A DNA stretch of 64,000 nt, taken from assembly GCF_000422445.1 (NCBI RefSeq), contig NZ_AULU01000018.1, positions 28,848 through 92,847 of the forward strand, read 5' to 3'. Positions within the stretch are counted from its first letter, which is position 1. Every line of letters begins with the position of its first letter. The DNA comes from Paenibacillus assamensis DSM 18201. GTDB lineage: Bacteria; Bacillota; Bacilli; Paenibacillales; Paenibacillaceae. The notes below the pieces were generated by a model. That model worked only from the letters and a program-made list of their open reading frames with translations. It had not been told where the DNA came from and made no database searches. Positions 52,587 to 61,801 of the stretch are shown here, one piece after another. Both the position numbers and the translations under genes were made by a program.

Positions 52587-53099
52587 TCAATTCTCACCGC
52601 TATCAGCCTGTTCCACAGACTCCGACACTTCCGGCGGCTTAAGGCTGTTCTGATAGCGCCGTTCCGCGAATGCTTTTAATCGAGCCATTTCTTGCTTCAA
52701 CTGCCTGCGCAATACCCATCTTGTAACAAGGGAAGATAACCGATCCCACAACGCAACAACTTCACGTGTATGGGTTAGCGTTACACGCATAACACCCGGA
52801 TCATGCTGTTCCAACTGGAAATTCGTCCATACTTCCCAATCTTCACATGCTCCTTTTACCGTGACACGTCTATTCGGTTCGTACTCCATAATTTCAGATT
52901 GAATTTCTACAAATCTCCCTAGATACTCTTCCGCTCTTGTATAGGTAACGCCTCTTTTGATACAATCACGGTCTTCTTCCTCTTCAAACTTATACTCAAC
53001 TACAAACTCGCTCCACTCCATGACATAGGAATCACGAATAAACGATTCAAACACCATTTCCTTCGGAGCAGCAATATCGATAGAAATTGAAATATTCAT
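52587..53099 (-). CDS. SRPBCC (START-like) family protein, copy B
   Basis: The protein has about 170 residues and a clear SRPBCC pattern: an opening strand (MNISISIDIAAPKEMVFESF), EEEEDRDCIKRGVTYTRAEE, VMRVTLTHTREVV, a C-terminal helix (LRRQLKQEMARLKAFAERR) and an acidic tail. It resembles polyketide-cyclase/dehydrase-like proteins. The frame is open to 53171, but AGGTGAG precedes the ATG at 53099. It is a paralogue of copy A. No enzymatic role can be assigned. Confidence 0.7.
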   Translation of the reverse strand: MNISISIDIAAPKEMVFESFIRDSYVMEWSEFVVEYKFEEEEDRDCIKRGVTYTRAEEYLGRFVEIQSEIMEYEPNRRVTVKGACEDWEVWTNFQLEQHDPGVMRVTLTHTREVVALWDRLSSLVTRWVLRRQLKQEMARLKAFAERRYQNSLKPPEVSESVEQADSGEN

Positions 53100-53278
53100 C
53101 TTCACACTCACCTGCTTGCCTTTTACATCTATACTGCTAACAGCGACGGAGAACCGACAACAACTGAGCATTTATACAATCCGTCAACTGTAGAGTAGCT
53201 TATATTCTAACATGTTCAAGCAGCAGGTTAAATGTGAGTCTATTTCCATTCAAGGCATGATACAGAGACAATTATTCC

Positions 53279-54193
53279 TTACACCTTTGCATTAGAACGT
53301 CTACTAAAGTAACGTCTAAAGCCTTCTCCTAATATATTGAACGTCAAAATAACATACATAATAGCTAGTGCTGGGAAGAACACAAAGCCAAATTTGTTGT
53401 GGTAAATATCTTTACGATGCGCTCCTAACAAGGACATCCAATCTGTACTCGTATTAATAAACTTCTTCGTATACACTTCAACTTCAACCCAGTCGTGCGT
53501 AAGAAAAATACTAAGTACGCCAAGCTGCCCAACTAACAGCATTACTTTTCCTACATCGATACAGAAGTTGATAATAAGTTCAGGCAGCAGCGCAGGCATA
53601 TAGTAGCCTACGGCCAAACGTTTGTTACTTAATCCTAGGGAAGCACCTGCTTCCATGTAAGGTTCATACGATATTTGATGCGTTTGTTGTTGGATGACAT
53701 ACGCTACCCTGAACACTTCAATAAAAGCCAATATAGTAATAACTTTTAACAACCGATAATCCCCATATTGAATCAACGGATTACTCAATAGTAATGCTGC
53801 AAAGAAGAGAGCAGGCAAGTAGGAGAAGACTTGATTCATGCTCGTAACTACCGAATACGTGAACCCTTTCTGTTTGCGGGCAAGCAAACCTAGTGGTACG
53901 GCAATGAGGTATCGGACTAAAGTCACTGCCAACACAAACAAAACGGTTGATTTTGCGCCTACGATCAGCTTACTTAAATTGTCAACACCCGCTTTGTCTG
54001 AACCGAGCGGATTAATGGCAGATGGTTTATAGGGAGGCATCGTAAGTTTGGTGCGATCTGCATTCCAGCGATGCTTCTCTGGAGTTAATTCTTTATTCAC
54101 AAACGGAAGATGTGGGCCTGCAAACATAACGAATAGAAGGAATGCGAGCATCGTTCCGCCGATCCATAATGGGATATTTCTCAACTCAACCAC
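53279..54193 (-). CDS. ABC transporter permease, oligopeptide (OppC/DppC) type
   Basis: The 304-residue protein has six hydrophobic segments. The pre-membrane motif GSDKAGVDNLSKLIVGAKST matches the GTDxxGRDxLSRLxxGxR pattern of OppC-type permeases, and the EAA loop (YMEAGASLGLSNKRLAVGYY) for ATPase contact is present. It starts 4 bases after the partner permease (54198-55100) and surely forms a pair with it. No ATPase or binding protein is encoded next to them. Confidence 0.85.
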   Translation of the reverse strand: MVELRNIPLWIGGTMLAFLLFVMFAGPHLPFVNKELTPEKHRWNADRTKLTMPPYKPSAINPLGSDKAGVDNLSKLIVGAKSTVLFVLAVTLVRYLIAVPLGLLARKQKGFTYSVVTSMNQVFSYLPALFFAALLLSNPLIQYGDYRLLKVITILAFIEVFRVAYVIQQQTHQISYEPYMEAGASLGLSNKRLAVGYYMPALLPELIINFCIDVGKVMLLVGQLGVLSIFLTHDWVEVEVYTKKFINTSTDWMSLLGAHRKDIYHNKFGFVFFPALAIMYVILTFNILGEGFRRYFSRRSNAKV

Positions 54194-54197
54194 CCTT

Positions 54198-55100
54198 TCA
54201 TCGCAATCCGCTTTTATATTTTGATAGGATGCTGACCAATTGAGCGATAACTAGTAAGACCATGAAACAGAAACAAATTCCGATAATAACTCCCGGTTCA
54301 TAGTTGGCCCCCGCTCCAAAATAGAGATCATAGTCAATAGCGATAAACAAGCGATTCGCTGCACCTGGAAAATTGGAGAAATATTCGATAATCAATAAAT
54401 TCGATAACATGTACACAAACAAAGCTGATAGATGGCTTAAAATCGTACTCATACAATTTTTCAACACATGTTTGTACATAACGCGAGTACGGGATAATCC
54501 CTTCGCTTGTGCGACTTTTATGTACAACAACCCTTCTTGTGCCGCAATAGAAGCGGAGGTAATCCGAGCGATATAGAAAGTAGGGTAAATGGATAGCAAT
54601 AAACTAGGAAATACCCAAGCCTCCCAGCCTTCTTCAGCGAATATATGGATAAACGGAAAATAATTAAGGATAATCCACTGATATATCAAAATCAGTAAAA
54701 AGTCCGGTATAGATTGAAATAACCACGTCGTCATACCACCTAGCCATTTTGTTTTACGATCCGAACTTTGATAATCGAAGATCCCTTTCAAAATACCTAG
54801 CCCCATACTAAGGACGAAAGAGGTAACGATAACAGCCATACTATTCATTACCGTTCTTGCTACAGCAGCTTCAGCTGTCTCCCCTTCATAACGAGTAGGA
54901 CCAAGCGTCTGTTCATAAAAAATTCCATGTAAAAACGTCTTCATATTATTCGCGTATTTCTCCCAACTAAAATGGTATTCAGCATGTATACCGTATCCCA
55001 CCACACTAATATCCAAATCTCGTGGGAATAAGACGACTAAGATGAGCATGACCATTGCAAATAGGCTGAGCCCTAGTGTCTTGTAAATTTGTGAGCGCAT
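54198..55100 (-). CDS. ABC transporter permease, oligopeptide (OppB/DppB) type
   Basis: The 300-residue protein has an N-terminal helix, a long external loop (about residues 30-80) and five further helices. The EAA loop YIKVAQAKGLSRTRVMYKHV and the C-terminal GAANRLFIAIDYDLYFGA fit OppB-type permeases, though the usual N-terminal family motif is weak. It overlaps functionally with the downstream OppC-like gene. The pair is orphan: the energy-coupling ATPases and the substrate-binding lipoprotein must come from another locus. Confidence 0.8.
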   Translation of the reverse strand: MRSQIYKTLGLSLFAMVMLILVVLFPRDLDISVVGYGIHAEYHFSWEKYANNMKTFLHGIFYEQTLGPTRYEGETAEAAVARTVMNSMAVIVTSFVLSMGLGILKGIFDYQSSDRKTKWLGGMTTWLFQSIPDFLLILIYQWIILNYFPFIHIFAEEGWEAWVFPSLLLSIYPTFYIARITSASIAAQEGLLYIKVAQAKGLSRTRVMYKHVLKNCMSTILSHLSALFVYMLSNLLIIEYFSNFPGAANRLFIAIDYDLYFGAGANYEPGVIIGICFCFMVLLVIAQLVSILSKYKSGLR

Positions 55101-55318
55101 ATCCCTGACATCCCCCCATACTACTTCTATCTATATGATTACAGCCGTTTTTACGACCCATTATTTGGATCACAAAAATATTATATAGCTTTTTCGTCAT
55201 ATTCCAATAATCTCCTGCTCAGATTATAAAAATATATGTATCTAGTTGTACATTATGTATACAAGAGCTTTCATTGATTATTAGAATTGAACGGGCGTCG
55301 AAACATGCACACAGATAC

Positions 55319-55374
55319 AAAAATAGACTCTCCCTTGCAAGTACGACATTCCACTTGCAAGACAGAGTCTATTT
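55319..55374 (-). terminator. Terminator of the patatin gene
   Basis: AAATAGACTCT (55321-55331) pairs with AGAGTCTATTT (55364-55374), with an inner TTGCAAGT/ACTTGCAA stem, followed on the minus strand by TTTTTG. Confidence 0.88.
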
Positions 55375-55383
55375 CTATTTTGT

Positions 55384-56250
55384 CTATCCGTTCCATTCAC
55401 GAACCAACTGTTCTCCAATTGCACTACCAAGCATATAGTCTCGGTTCAACACTTCTATATCTTTTGTGAGACGCTCCGTCTTGAATTCAGCCGGAGGATT
55501 CACCTCAATCATACGAACATCCTTAGGTGGATTGCGCATAAAATCAATCGCTTCTTGATACTTATTGGCCCGATTATCCAGCGCCTCTACCAGCCGTGGA
55601 TGTTGGCGTAACACCCATCGAGTTGGATAGTTGACTTTACTAGAACGCATCGTGAATGCATGTGGTCTAGAACGAATCACCATGATCGTTCTTGCTCCCC
55701 TTCGATACGCTTCCAGAACAGGAATCGAATCGGTGACCCCACCATCGACATAAGGAACTCCATCCACTTCAACAAACCCACGATAAAGAACGGGAATTGC
55801 GCTAGAAGCTTTCAACATCTGTTCCAAATTATTAGTGTTAGGCTCTAGGTAGACAGGCTTGCCCGTGTCTACCTCTGTCACCCCAATTAGAAATTGAGAT
55901 GGGCCATTAAACAACAGCTCCCGCTGTACAGGAAGCTCTCGTGTTGTTGTATCCCACAACCAGTCCAAATCCATCAAATGTCCACCACGAATGAATTTTT
56001 TCCAATTTATAAAGTCAGGTCTTACGGAATAATCCGTAATGACTTTATAGTTGCGCTTATACATTTGACCAAGGTAAACAGCTGTATTGTTAGCACCAGC
56101 CGACACACCAATACATATATCGAAGGGATTGAAGGAATGCTGAATGAACGCATCCAACACTCCTGTGGAAAATATCCCTCTCATCCCTCCGCCTTCAACA
56201 ACTAAAGCTGTCTTGCCTAACTTCGGAACCGTAACGGAATGCTCACTCAT
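55384..56250 (-). CDS. Patatin-like phospholipase family protein
   Basis: The protein has about 288 residues. The patatin oxyanion loop VVEGGGMRGIFSTGVLD, the nucleophile motif GVSAGANN (GxSxG) and the catalytic Asp in YVDGGVTDSIP are all present, so it should be an active lipid acyl hydrolase. It resembles the YjjU-type bacterial group, which is usually cytoplasmic. The frame extends to 56310, but AGGTGAG precedes the ATG at 56250. Substrate unknown. Confidence 0.88.
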   Translation of the reverse strand: MSEHSVTVPKLGKTALVVEGGGMRGIFSTGVLDAFIQHSFNPFDICIGVSAGANNTAVYLGQMYKRNYKVITDYSVRPDFINWKKFIRGGHLMDLDWLWDTTTRELPVQRELLFNGPSQFLIGVTEVDTGKPVYLEPNTNNLEQMLKASSAIPVLYRGFVEVDGVPYVDGGVTDSIPVLEAYRRGARTIMVIRSRPHAFTMRSSKVNYPTRWVLRQHPRLVEALDNRANKYQEAIDFMRNPPKDVRMIEVNPPAEFKTERLTKDIEVLNRDYMLGSAIGEQLVREWNG

Positions 56251-56465
56251 CTTCTCACCTGCCGTTTTGTTAATGTCTAGCGTGAACCTATATATATTAT
56301 TACACATCAATTGCAGAGTGATGTAAACCCAACAAATGATCTAGACATTATCCAATGGTCCTATAAAAGAGAATAATCGCTCCTGTGATACGTCACCGAA
56401 CTAGACAATACATCAGAAGCAAGTGCAACTTTCTATTGTTGAACATACAGATTCAGTTCCGTAAT

Positions 56466-58991
56466 TTATTTACTTCTATATTTACGTAATGCTTCTTCTA
56501 AATATTTAGCTGTTTGTGAATGATCAACCTCTGCTACCTGCTCAGGAGTACCTGCCGCCATCAATTGCCCACCTGCTGCGCCACCTTCAGGTCCAAGATC
56601 GACGACCCAATCTGACTCTCGTACAAGTTCCATATTATGCTCAACGAGAATAACCGTATTGTCGGCATCGACCAGTTTCTGCAGCAAAATAAGAAGACGT
56701 TCCGCATCCTTCGGATGGAGCCCTGTAGAAGGCTCATCCAGCAAATACAACGTATGCTTCTTCGTTTTCTTACTTAGTTCCTTCGCCAGCTTCAAGCGCT
56801 GCCCTTCTCCACCAGAAAGCGTTCGAACGGATTGACCCCAATGTAAATAGCCCAACCCCACTTCGCACAACAGCTCGATCATACTCGCAACTTTTTTCTC
56901 CGAAGCGAAAATGTCCAAGCTGTCTTCGATAGACATGTCCAGCAGATCGGAAATGGAATGTTCTTTATACGTCACCGCTAATACTTCCTCTTTAAAACGG
57001 CGGCCCTTACACGTCGTACAGGTAACCTCCATATCGGGCAAGAAGTTCATATCCAGCGTCACTACGCCTAGTCCTTGGCAATTTTCACAACGCCCACCTG
57101 CTGTATTGAAAGAGAAATGCTTAGACGTTAGCTTCTGCTTCTTCGCTTCAGGCAAGCCAGCAAATAGATTGCGAAGCTGCGTAAATACATCCGTATAGGT
57201 CGCCACATTCGAACGCTGCATCCGACCAATCGGAGATTGATCCGCCAAAATAAGCTCACCAATATGCTCCAATCCTTCAATACGGTCGCAGCCTGGACGC
57301 TTCGCATGCTCAATACCGCCTTCCGCAAGCAGATCGAACATCAATGTTGATTTCCCTGAGCCAGAAACTCCTGTTACAGAGGACAGCACCCCAAGTGGGA
57401 ACGAAACATCGATATGACGCAAATTACGCAAATGCGCATTATGGATCGTTAGCGTACGACCATTACCTTTTCTACGTTTACGTGGAGGAGAAGGAAGCTC
57501 CTCTTCTCTCAAATAAGCGCCTGTAACCGATGCAGAGATCGCTTTTAGCTGCTCCAACGTCCCTTCGCCCACTACTTCACCACCACGGCTTCCCGCTCCT
57601 GGCCCCATATCAATAACATGATCCGCGGCACGCATCATTTCCGGATCATGCTCGATGACTAGCACCGTATTTCCCATATCACGCAGCTGCAGCAATACTG
57701 AAATAAGACCTTCCGTATCTTTCGGGTGAAGCCCTCTAGATGGTTCGTCCAATACGTACAGCACTCCCGTTAGTCCGGAACCTAGCAAAGTGGCAAGGCG
57801 AAGCCGCTGTGCTTCTCCTCCTGACAGCGTAATCGTCTGACGATCCAAGGAAAGGTAACTAAGGCCAACATCAACAATCCGCTTAAGGCGATTCGGCAAA
57901 TCTTCCATTATCGGTTGAAGCAAGACTTGCTCCTGCTCTGTAAGCTGACTGGATAAATCACTAATCCATTGATACACATCTTGCAGCGACCAACTGGATA
58001 TGTCCGAAATGGACGCTCCATATACTTGTACGGATCGACTGTCTGCATGTAACTTTTTACCGTGACAAGACCGACACGTTTGCTGTGTGAAAAATACGCC
58101 AGAGTGCCCGTAGGAAGCCCCTGCTGCATCACCGTCTTTCTCTTTGTATCGGCGCCACATGCCTGTAATAATACCTTCAAACTTGCCCTTTGATACCGTC
58201 TTCGGCGGCTGAATGGTTGGATAATGACGAGAGAACTCTTCACTCTCGGCCCCGTAGTACAGCAAGTCCTTCGCTGCTTCTGTATAGGTTCGAAGCGGAA
58301 CGTCCAGATCGAACTCAAATCCATAATGCTTGCCAGCTGCCACTAATACATGACCATAGTATTCGATCAATCCTTCATTAAGGAAGACAACTCCGCCTTC
58401 ACGCAAGCTTTTATCCAAATCAAACACCGCATCTATGTTCAAACTAGCTACTTCGCCTAAACCTGAGCATTCTCCACAAGCACCTTCAGGTGTATTAAAA
58501 GAAAAATGTCGCATGGTGAGCTTTGGAAGGGATGCGCTGCAAGAAGGACAAACAATCTTCCCTTCACGCTCTTCTTCTTCATTCATACTACTATCTGCTG
58601 CTGCATCTGTTGCCTGTTCGACCATTTCACCGCAGGATGGACACGGACGCTTACCTGCTCTTGCATAAACAAACCGTAGAAATTGATGGATATCCGTGAC
58701 GGTTCCAACCGTTGAACGTGGATTTCGATTCGTTACATGCTGCCCTACGCTTATGGAAGGAGAAAGACCCGTAATGGAATCCACTTTCGGCTTCGTGAAG
58801 GAATCTGTAATCATCCCCATTGACTCCATGTACTGTCGCTGACACTCTTTCTGCAACGTTTCCATCGCAAGCGTAGATTTACCGGACCCTGATGGACCCG
58901 TTAATACGACAAACTTATGCTTCGGAATCTCCAACGTAACGTTCTTCAGATTGTGCTCTCTAGCACCTTTAATCTTAATCGTCTCGAACAA
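56466..58991 (-). CDS. UvrA paralogue (UvrA2-like, short form)
   Basis: About 841 residues with two ABC modules: Walker A GPSGSGKST and GVSGSGKST, signature LSGGEAQRLRLA and LSGGEGQRLKLA, and zinc-type cysteine pairs (CPSC, CGEC, CENCQGLG, CTTC). True UvrA has about 950 residues; the length here and the short first insert suggest loss of the UvrB-binding region, as in UvrA2 proteins linked to DNA-damage or drug tolerance. The natural start is a TTG at 58991 with AAGGAGG seven bases upstream; an ATG at 59075 lacks a site. It stands alone. Confidence 0.85.
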   Translation of the reverse strand: MFETIKIKGAREHNLKNVTLEIPKHKFVVLTGPSGSGKSTLAMETLQKECQRQYMESMGMITDSFTKPKVDSITGLSPSISVGQHVTNRNPRSTVGTVTDIHQFLRFVYARAGKRPCPSCGEMVEQATDAAADSSMNEEEEREGKIVCPSCSASLPKLTMRHFSFNTPEGACGECSGLGEVASLNIDAVFDLDKSLREGGVVFLNEGLIEYYGHVLVAAGKHYGFEFDLDVPLRTYTEAAKDLLYYGAESEEFSRHYPTIQPPKTVSKGKFEGIITGMWRRYKEKDGDAAGASYGHSGVFFTQQTCRSCHGKKLHADSRSVQVYGASISDISSWSLQDVYQWISDLSSQLTEQEQVLLQPIMEDLPNRLKRIVDVGLSYLSLDRQTITLSGGEAQRLRLATLLGSGLTGVLYVLDEPSRGLHPKDTEGLISVLLQLRDMGNTVLVIEHDPEMMRAADHVIDMGPGAGSRGGEVVGEGTLEQLKAISASVTGAYLREEELPSPPRKRRKGNGRTLTIHNAHLRNLRHIDVSFPLGVLSSVTGVSGSGKSTLMFDLLAEGGIEHAKRPGCDRIEGLEHIGELILADQSPIGRMQRSNVATYTDVFTQLRNLFAGLPEAKKQKLTSKHFSFNTAGGRCENCQGLGVVTLDMNFLPDMEVTCTTCKGRRFKEEVLAVTYKEHSISDLLDMSIEDSLDIFASEKKVASMIELLCEVGLGYLHWGQSVRTLSGGEGQRLKLAKELSKKTKKHTLYLLDEPSTGLHPKDAERLLILLQKLVDADNTVILVEHNMELVRESDWVVDLGPEGGAAGGQLMAAGTPEQVAEVDHSQTAKYLEEALRKYRSK

Positions 58992-59217
58992 TGATACCCC
59001 TCCTTGATTACGGTTGCGGAAGTCCAGCGTGTGAAATGTGCGTAGAGAAATTCTCGCGGATAAACCAGCGGTCATTCCTAATGCGGATAAATTCGCAACT
59101 TAATTAAAATAGATCCTTATCATACTACATTCATGCAAATGATAAGGTTGAGGTTATATCACCCTTTATTTACGAGTTTATACTAAATAAACATTGCACA
59201 TGGTCTTTAAAGTTTAT

Positions 59218-59484
59218 TTACAGCTCACCTTTCCACTCACGCTTGAATTGCGCCAAATAACTTTCCATATATCGATGCCGCTCTACCCCTATTCGCTTCG
59301 CCCCAGCGGTGTTCAGCTTGTCCTTTAGATTGAGCAATTTCTCATAGAAATGATTAATTGCCGTGCTCTTACCATTCCGATACTCCTCCATCGTCATCGT
59401 TTCTCGAGGCGGAAGCACCGGATCATGGATCGGATCTCCCTTCCAACCTGCATAGAGAAAGACTCTCGCAATGGCGATTGCTCC
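59218..59484 (-). pseudogene. C-terminal remnant of an HD-domain phosphohydrolase
   Basis: Without any start codon signal, the frame gives GAIAIARVFLYAGWKGDPIH, then MTMEEYRNGKSTAINHFYEK and RIGVERHRYMESYLAQF, the C-terminal part of YedJ/YpgQ-like HD hydrolases (intact proteins about 210-220 residues). The N-terminal half with the catalytic HD motifs is missing, and just upstream the sequence is degraded (VVDG, then an unrelated stretch). An ATG at 59418 could give a 66-residue product, but it has no convincing ribosome binding site. Confidence 0.7.
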
Positions 59485-59541
59485 TATAATACAAAAAGAG
59501 CTGACTCCGTCAACTACGAAGCAGCCCCATAAAGAAATTTT

Positions 59542-60258
59542 CTAATGATGCGTATAACCAAAATCATGACTAATCGTTGTGGTTTTTCCGTTCTTAATCT
59601 CAACTTTTCCAATCTTATAATTAAATATTTCTAAAAATGTCACTATATCTTTAATCTGCTCCTCAGTTAATAATTGTTGAATTAAATCTGAATCTGCTTT
59701 AGGCAGTTTATTATCAAACTCACTTTTCGTTTTATTTGAGTTTATAATATAAGTATATTGTCCTACAGGAATATCATTGATTATATAGTTACCATATCCA
59801 TCAGCCTTTGCTTCATATACTCCATTGCCTTGTACCAATTCACCTGTTGAACTTCCTGCCAACAAAGGAACATTATATTTTTCTTTAGGATTTGGCTTTA
59901 AGAGTACAATTTTAGCTCCGACATCAGGCTTGGTACCAATAACTTCGTTATACTGCCATGTTATAACTCCGCTAATTGTCCCTGTCTCGTCAGTTTCATA
60001 ATCATTCGAGTTACTTTCTTCACGCTGTTGCTCAATTTCTTCTTCTATTTCTTGAGTTTCATTCTTTTTTTCTTTTACAGTGTTTGCGGATGGATCAGCT
60101 GTTGACTTATTCGACTCCTTTTTTGAGTCCGATTGCGCAGATGTGGCCTCTACTTTTGCTGATGAAGCGTCATTAATTTGTTTCATAATTACGGTAACGA
60201 CAAGAACATTTAGGACGACTAGTGTTGCGATTACCATACCAAATACTGCTTTCCTCAT
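59542..60258 (-). CDS. Membrane-anchored protein with a carboxypeptidase-regulatory-like domain
   Basis: The 238-residue protein has an N-terminal signal-anchor helix (residues 5-26), then a charged, Lys/Glu/Ser-rich linker (about 30-90) and a beta-rich domain (GTISGVITWQYNEVIGTKPD, then YEAKADGYGNYIINDIPVGQ) that looks like the CarboxypepD_reg fold, followed by a helical insert and a closing strand. It would face the cell exterior. No enzymatic motif is seen and its function is unknown. AT-rich composition compared with neighbours. Confidence 0.6.
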   Translation of the reverse strand: MRKAVFGMVIATLVVLNVLVVTVIMKQINDASSAKVEATSAQSDSKKESNKSTADPSANTVKEKKNETQEIEEEIEQQREESNSNDYETDETGTISGVITWQYNEVIGTKPDVGAKIVLLKPNPKEKYNVPLLAGSSTGELVQGNGVYEAKADGYGNYIINDIPVGQYTYIINSNKTKSEFDNKLPKADSDLIQQLLTEEQIKDIVTFLEIFNYKIGKVEIKNGKTTTISHDFGYTHH

Positions 60259-60393
60259 TCTGACAAGCTCCCCCTATAGTAGAAAATACCTATATAAACA
60301 ATAAATGAATATATACATATATTATCATTTATTTGTATATAGTCCTATATCGGTGCCAATGATCGGAAATTGAATGGCATTTTCTGTGTCATG

Positions 60394-60435
60394 TAAAAAA
60401 AGCCTGTACATGCGAATCACGCATATACAGACTTT
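60394..60435 (-). terminator. Terminator of plsC
   Basis: CTGTACATGCG and CGCATATACAG arms (interrupted by one mismatch) with AAAG/CTTT at the base; on the minus strand seven T follow. Confidence 0.75.
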
Positions 60436-60524
60436 AGTTATAGTCCTGTAGGTACCTATATAATCTTTGATTGAATAACAAATCGGGCCATTATTAAACA
60501 ACGCCAACTATTTTTAAATGCTAA

Positions 60525-61241
60525 CTATCCAGCGCTTTCAATCAACGATCTTACTCGTTCTGGCAGTTCAGCCATCTCTTCTTTAGATAGACCTTCAACT
60601 TGCACAGGAGGTAGAATCGTTAGCTCAACTTCTGCTGGAGAAATCCAGAATCCGTTAGCCTCCATGAGCTTATAAGAACCTGAAATACGAATCGGTACAA
60701 TAGGAGCGCCCGTCTTCGTTGCGATACGGAATGCGCCATTTTTGAATTCGCCAATTTGGTCACTTTTGCTGCGTGTTCCTTCAGGGAACACAACTACAGA
60801 GTGACCGTTAGCGACAAGCTCAGTCGCTTCCTTCAAACTGTTCATTGCCTGACGCATATTGTTGCGGTCAACAAATATACAGCGGAACAGCTTCATCCAA
60901 TCACGGATAAGCGGCAGCTTGCCGATTTCTTGCTTGGCAAACATCGATTTCGGGTTGCCAAGGTAGCCTAATAAAATCGGTACATCGAAGTTCCCCTGAT
61001 GGTTAGAAACATACACTGCTGGTTCAGCAGGCAAGTTTTCCTCGCCACGCACCGTCACTTTTGCTCCTGCTACTCGCAGTAAAGAACGCGCCCATTTTAC
61101 AACATGCTTAGCTACATGGGCATCAAGTTCTGCCGTTCGACCTTCTCGCTGCAGCCTCTTCGCTTTGTTAAGGTGAGGAAGCAAACCTATTAAATAAACC
61201 CAGAAATAGATGAACCATACTATGGTGCGGATAATCTTCAT
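60525..61241 (-). CDS. plsC: 1-acyl-sn-glycerol-3-phosphate acyltransferase PlsC
   Basis: The 238-residue protein has an N-terminal hydrophobic helix and the acyltransferase motifs in order: VSNHQGNFDVPIL (H-x4-D), FVDRNNMRQA, VVFPEGTRSK and IVPIRISGSY. It transfers an acyl chain to lysophosphatidic acid to make phosphatidic acid at the inner membrane face. Length is typical. It appears monocistronic with its own terminator. Confidence 0.92.
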   Translation of the reverse strand: MKIIRTIVWFIYFWVYLIGLLPHLNKAKRLQREGRTAELDAHVAKHVVKWARSLLRVAGAKVTVRGEENLPAEPAVYVSNHQGNFDVPILLGYLGNPKSMFAKQEIGKLPLIRDWMKLFRCIFVDRNNMRQAMNSLKEATELVANGHSVVVFPEGTRSKSDQIGEFKNGAFRIATKTGAPIVPIRISGSYKLMEANGFWISPAEVELTILPPVQVEGLSKEEMAELPERVRSLIESAG

Positions 61242-61470
61242 GAAGTCCGTCCTTTCAAATGATGTACTCCGAGTATATCACGGTTTTGATCTTTATGATT
61301 TAATGAAATAATTTACTTCCTTTTGCATACAAGCGGATACATCTCTTTCCATGAATTGATTTGTGTGCGTTGCAACGATATGATGGATAGGTCAAATCAT
61401 AGTAATGGGAACGTCATGCATGAACATGCAGAAAGTTCGAGTCACTCAGGATAAATAAAGGAGCGATATC

Positions 61471-61707
61471 ATGGAGTATTCAGCAGAACAAGTTGCTGAG
61501 TGGATGTTGAAAGAACTTCAATTTTCAGGCATGCTGCGCCAAGACCAAGCAGTAGCATACATTCGAGAGCATTTTGGCGAGTCTTTTATATATGCACATG
61601 AGAATGGCAATGTATCGATTGAAAAAGAAGTAAAGAAAGCATTTAAAAAATTGCACCGCGGCAGAGCCGCATGGGATCGTGATGGATTCTTCTGGGGTTG
61701 GACGTAA
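61471..61707 (+). CDS. Small conserved protein, DUF6953-like, 78 aa
   Basis: A small soluble protein beginning MEYSAEQVAEWMLKELQF, with a central helix pair and a Trp-rich end (AAWDRDGFFWGWT). The pattern fits a small conserved family of Firmicutes proteins (DUF6953-type) without known function. AAAGGAG sits at good distance from the ATG and a strong terminator follows, so it is a real gene. Confidence 0.7.
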   Translation: MEYSAEQVAEWMLKELQFSGMLRQDQAVAYIREHFGESFIYAHENGNVSIEKEVKKAFKKLHRGRAAWDRDGFFWGWT

Positions 61708-61739
61708 ATCGGGATTCCTCGAACATACCCTAGGAAATA

Positions 61740-61786
61740 CAAAAGCGCTGTTGATTATTGGCATGAAGCCAGTCAACAGCGCTTTG
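61740..61786. terminator. Bidirectional terminator
   Basis: AAAGCGCTGTTGA (61742-61754) pairs perfectly with TCAACAGCGCTTT (61773-61785), between convergent genes. Confidence 0.85.
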
Positions 61787-61801
61787 TCATTTTATTGTTT
61801 A

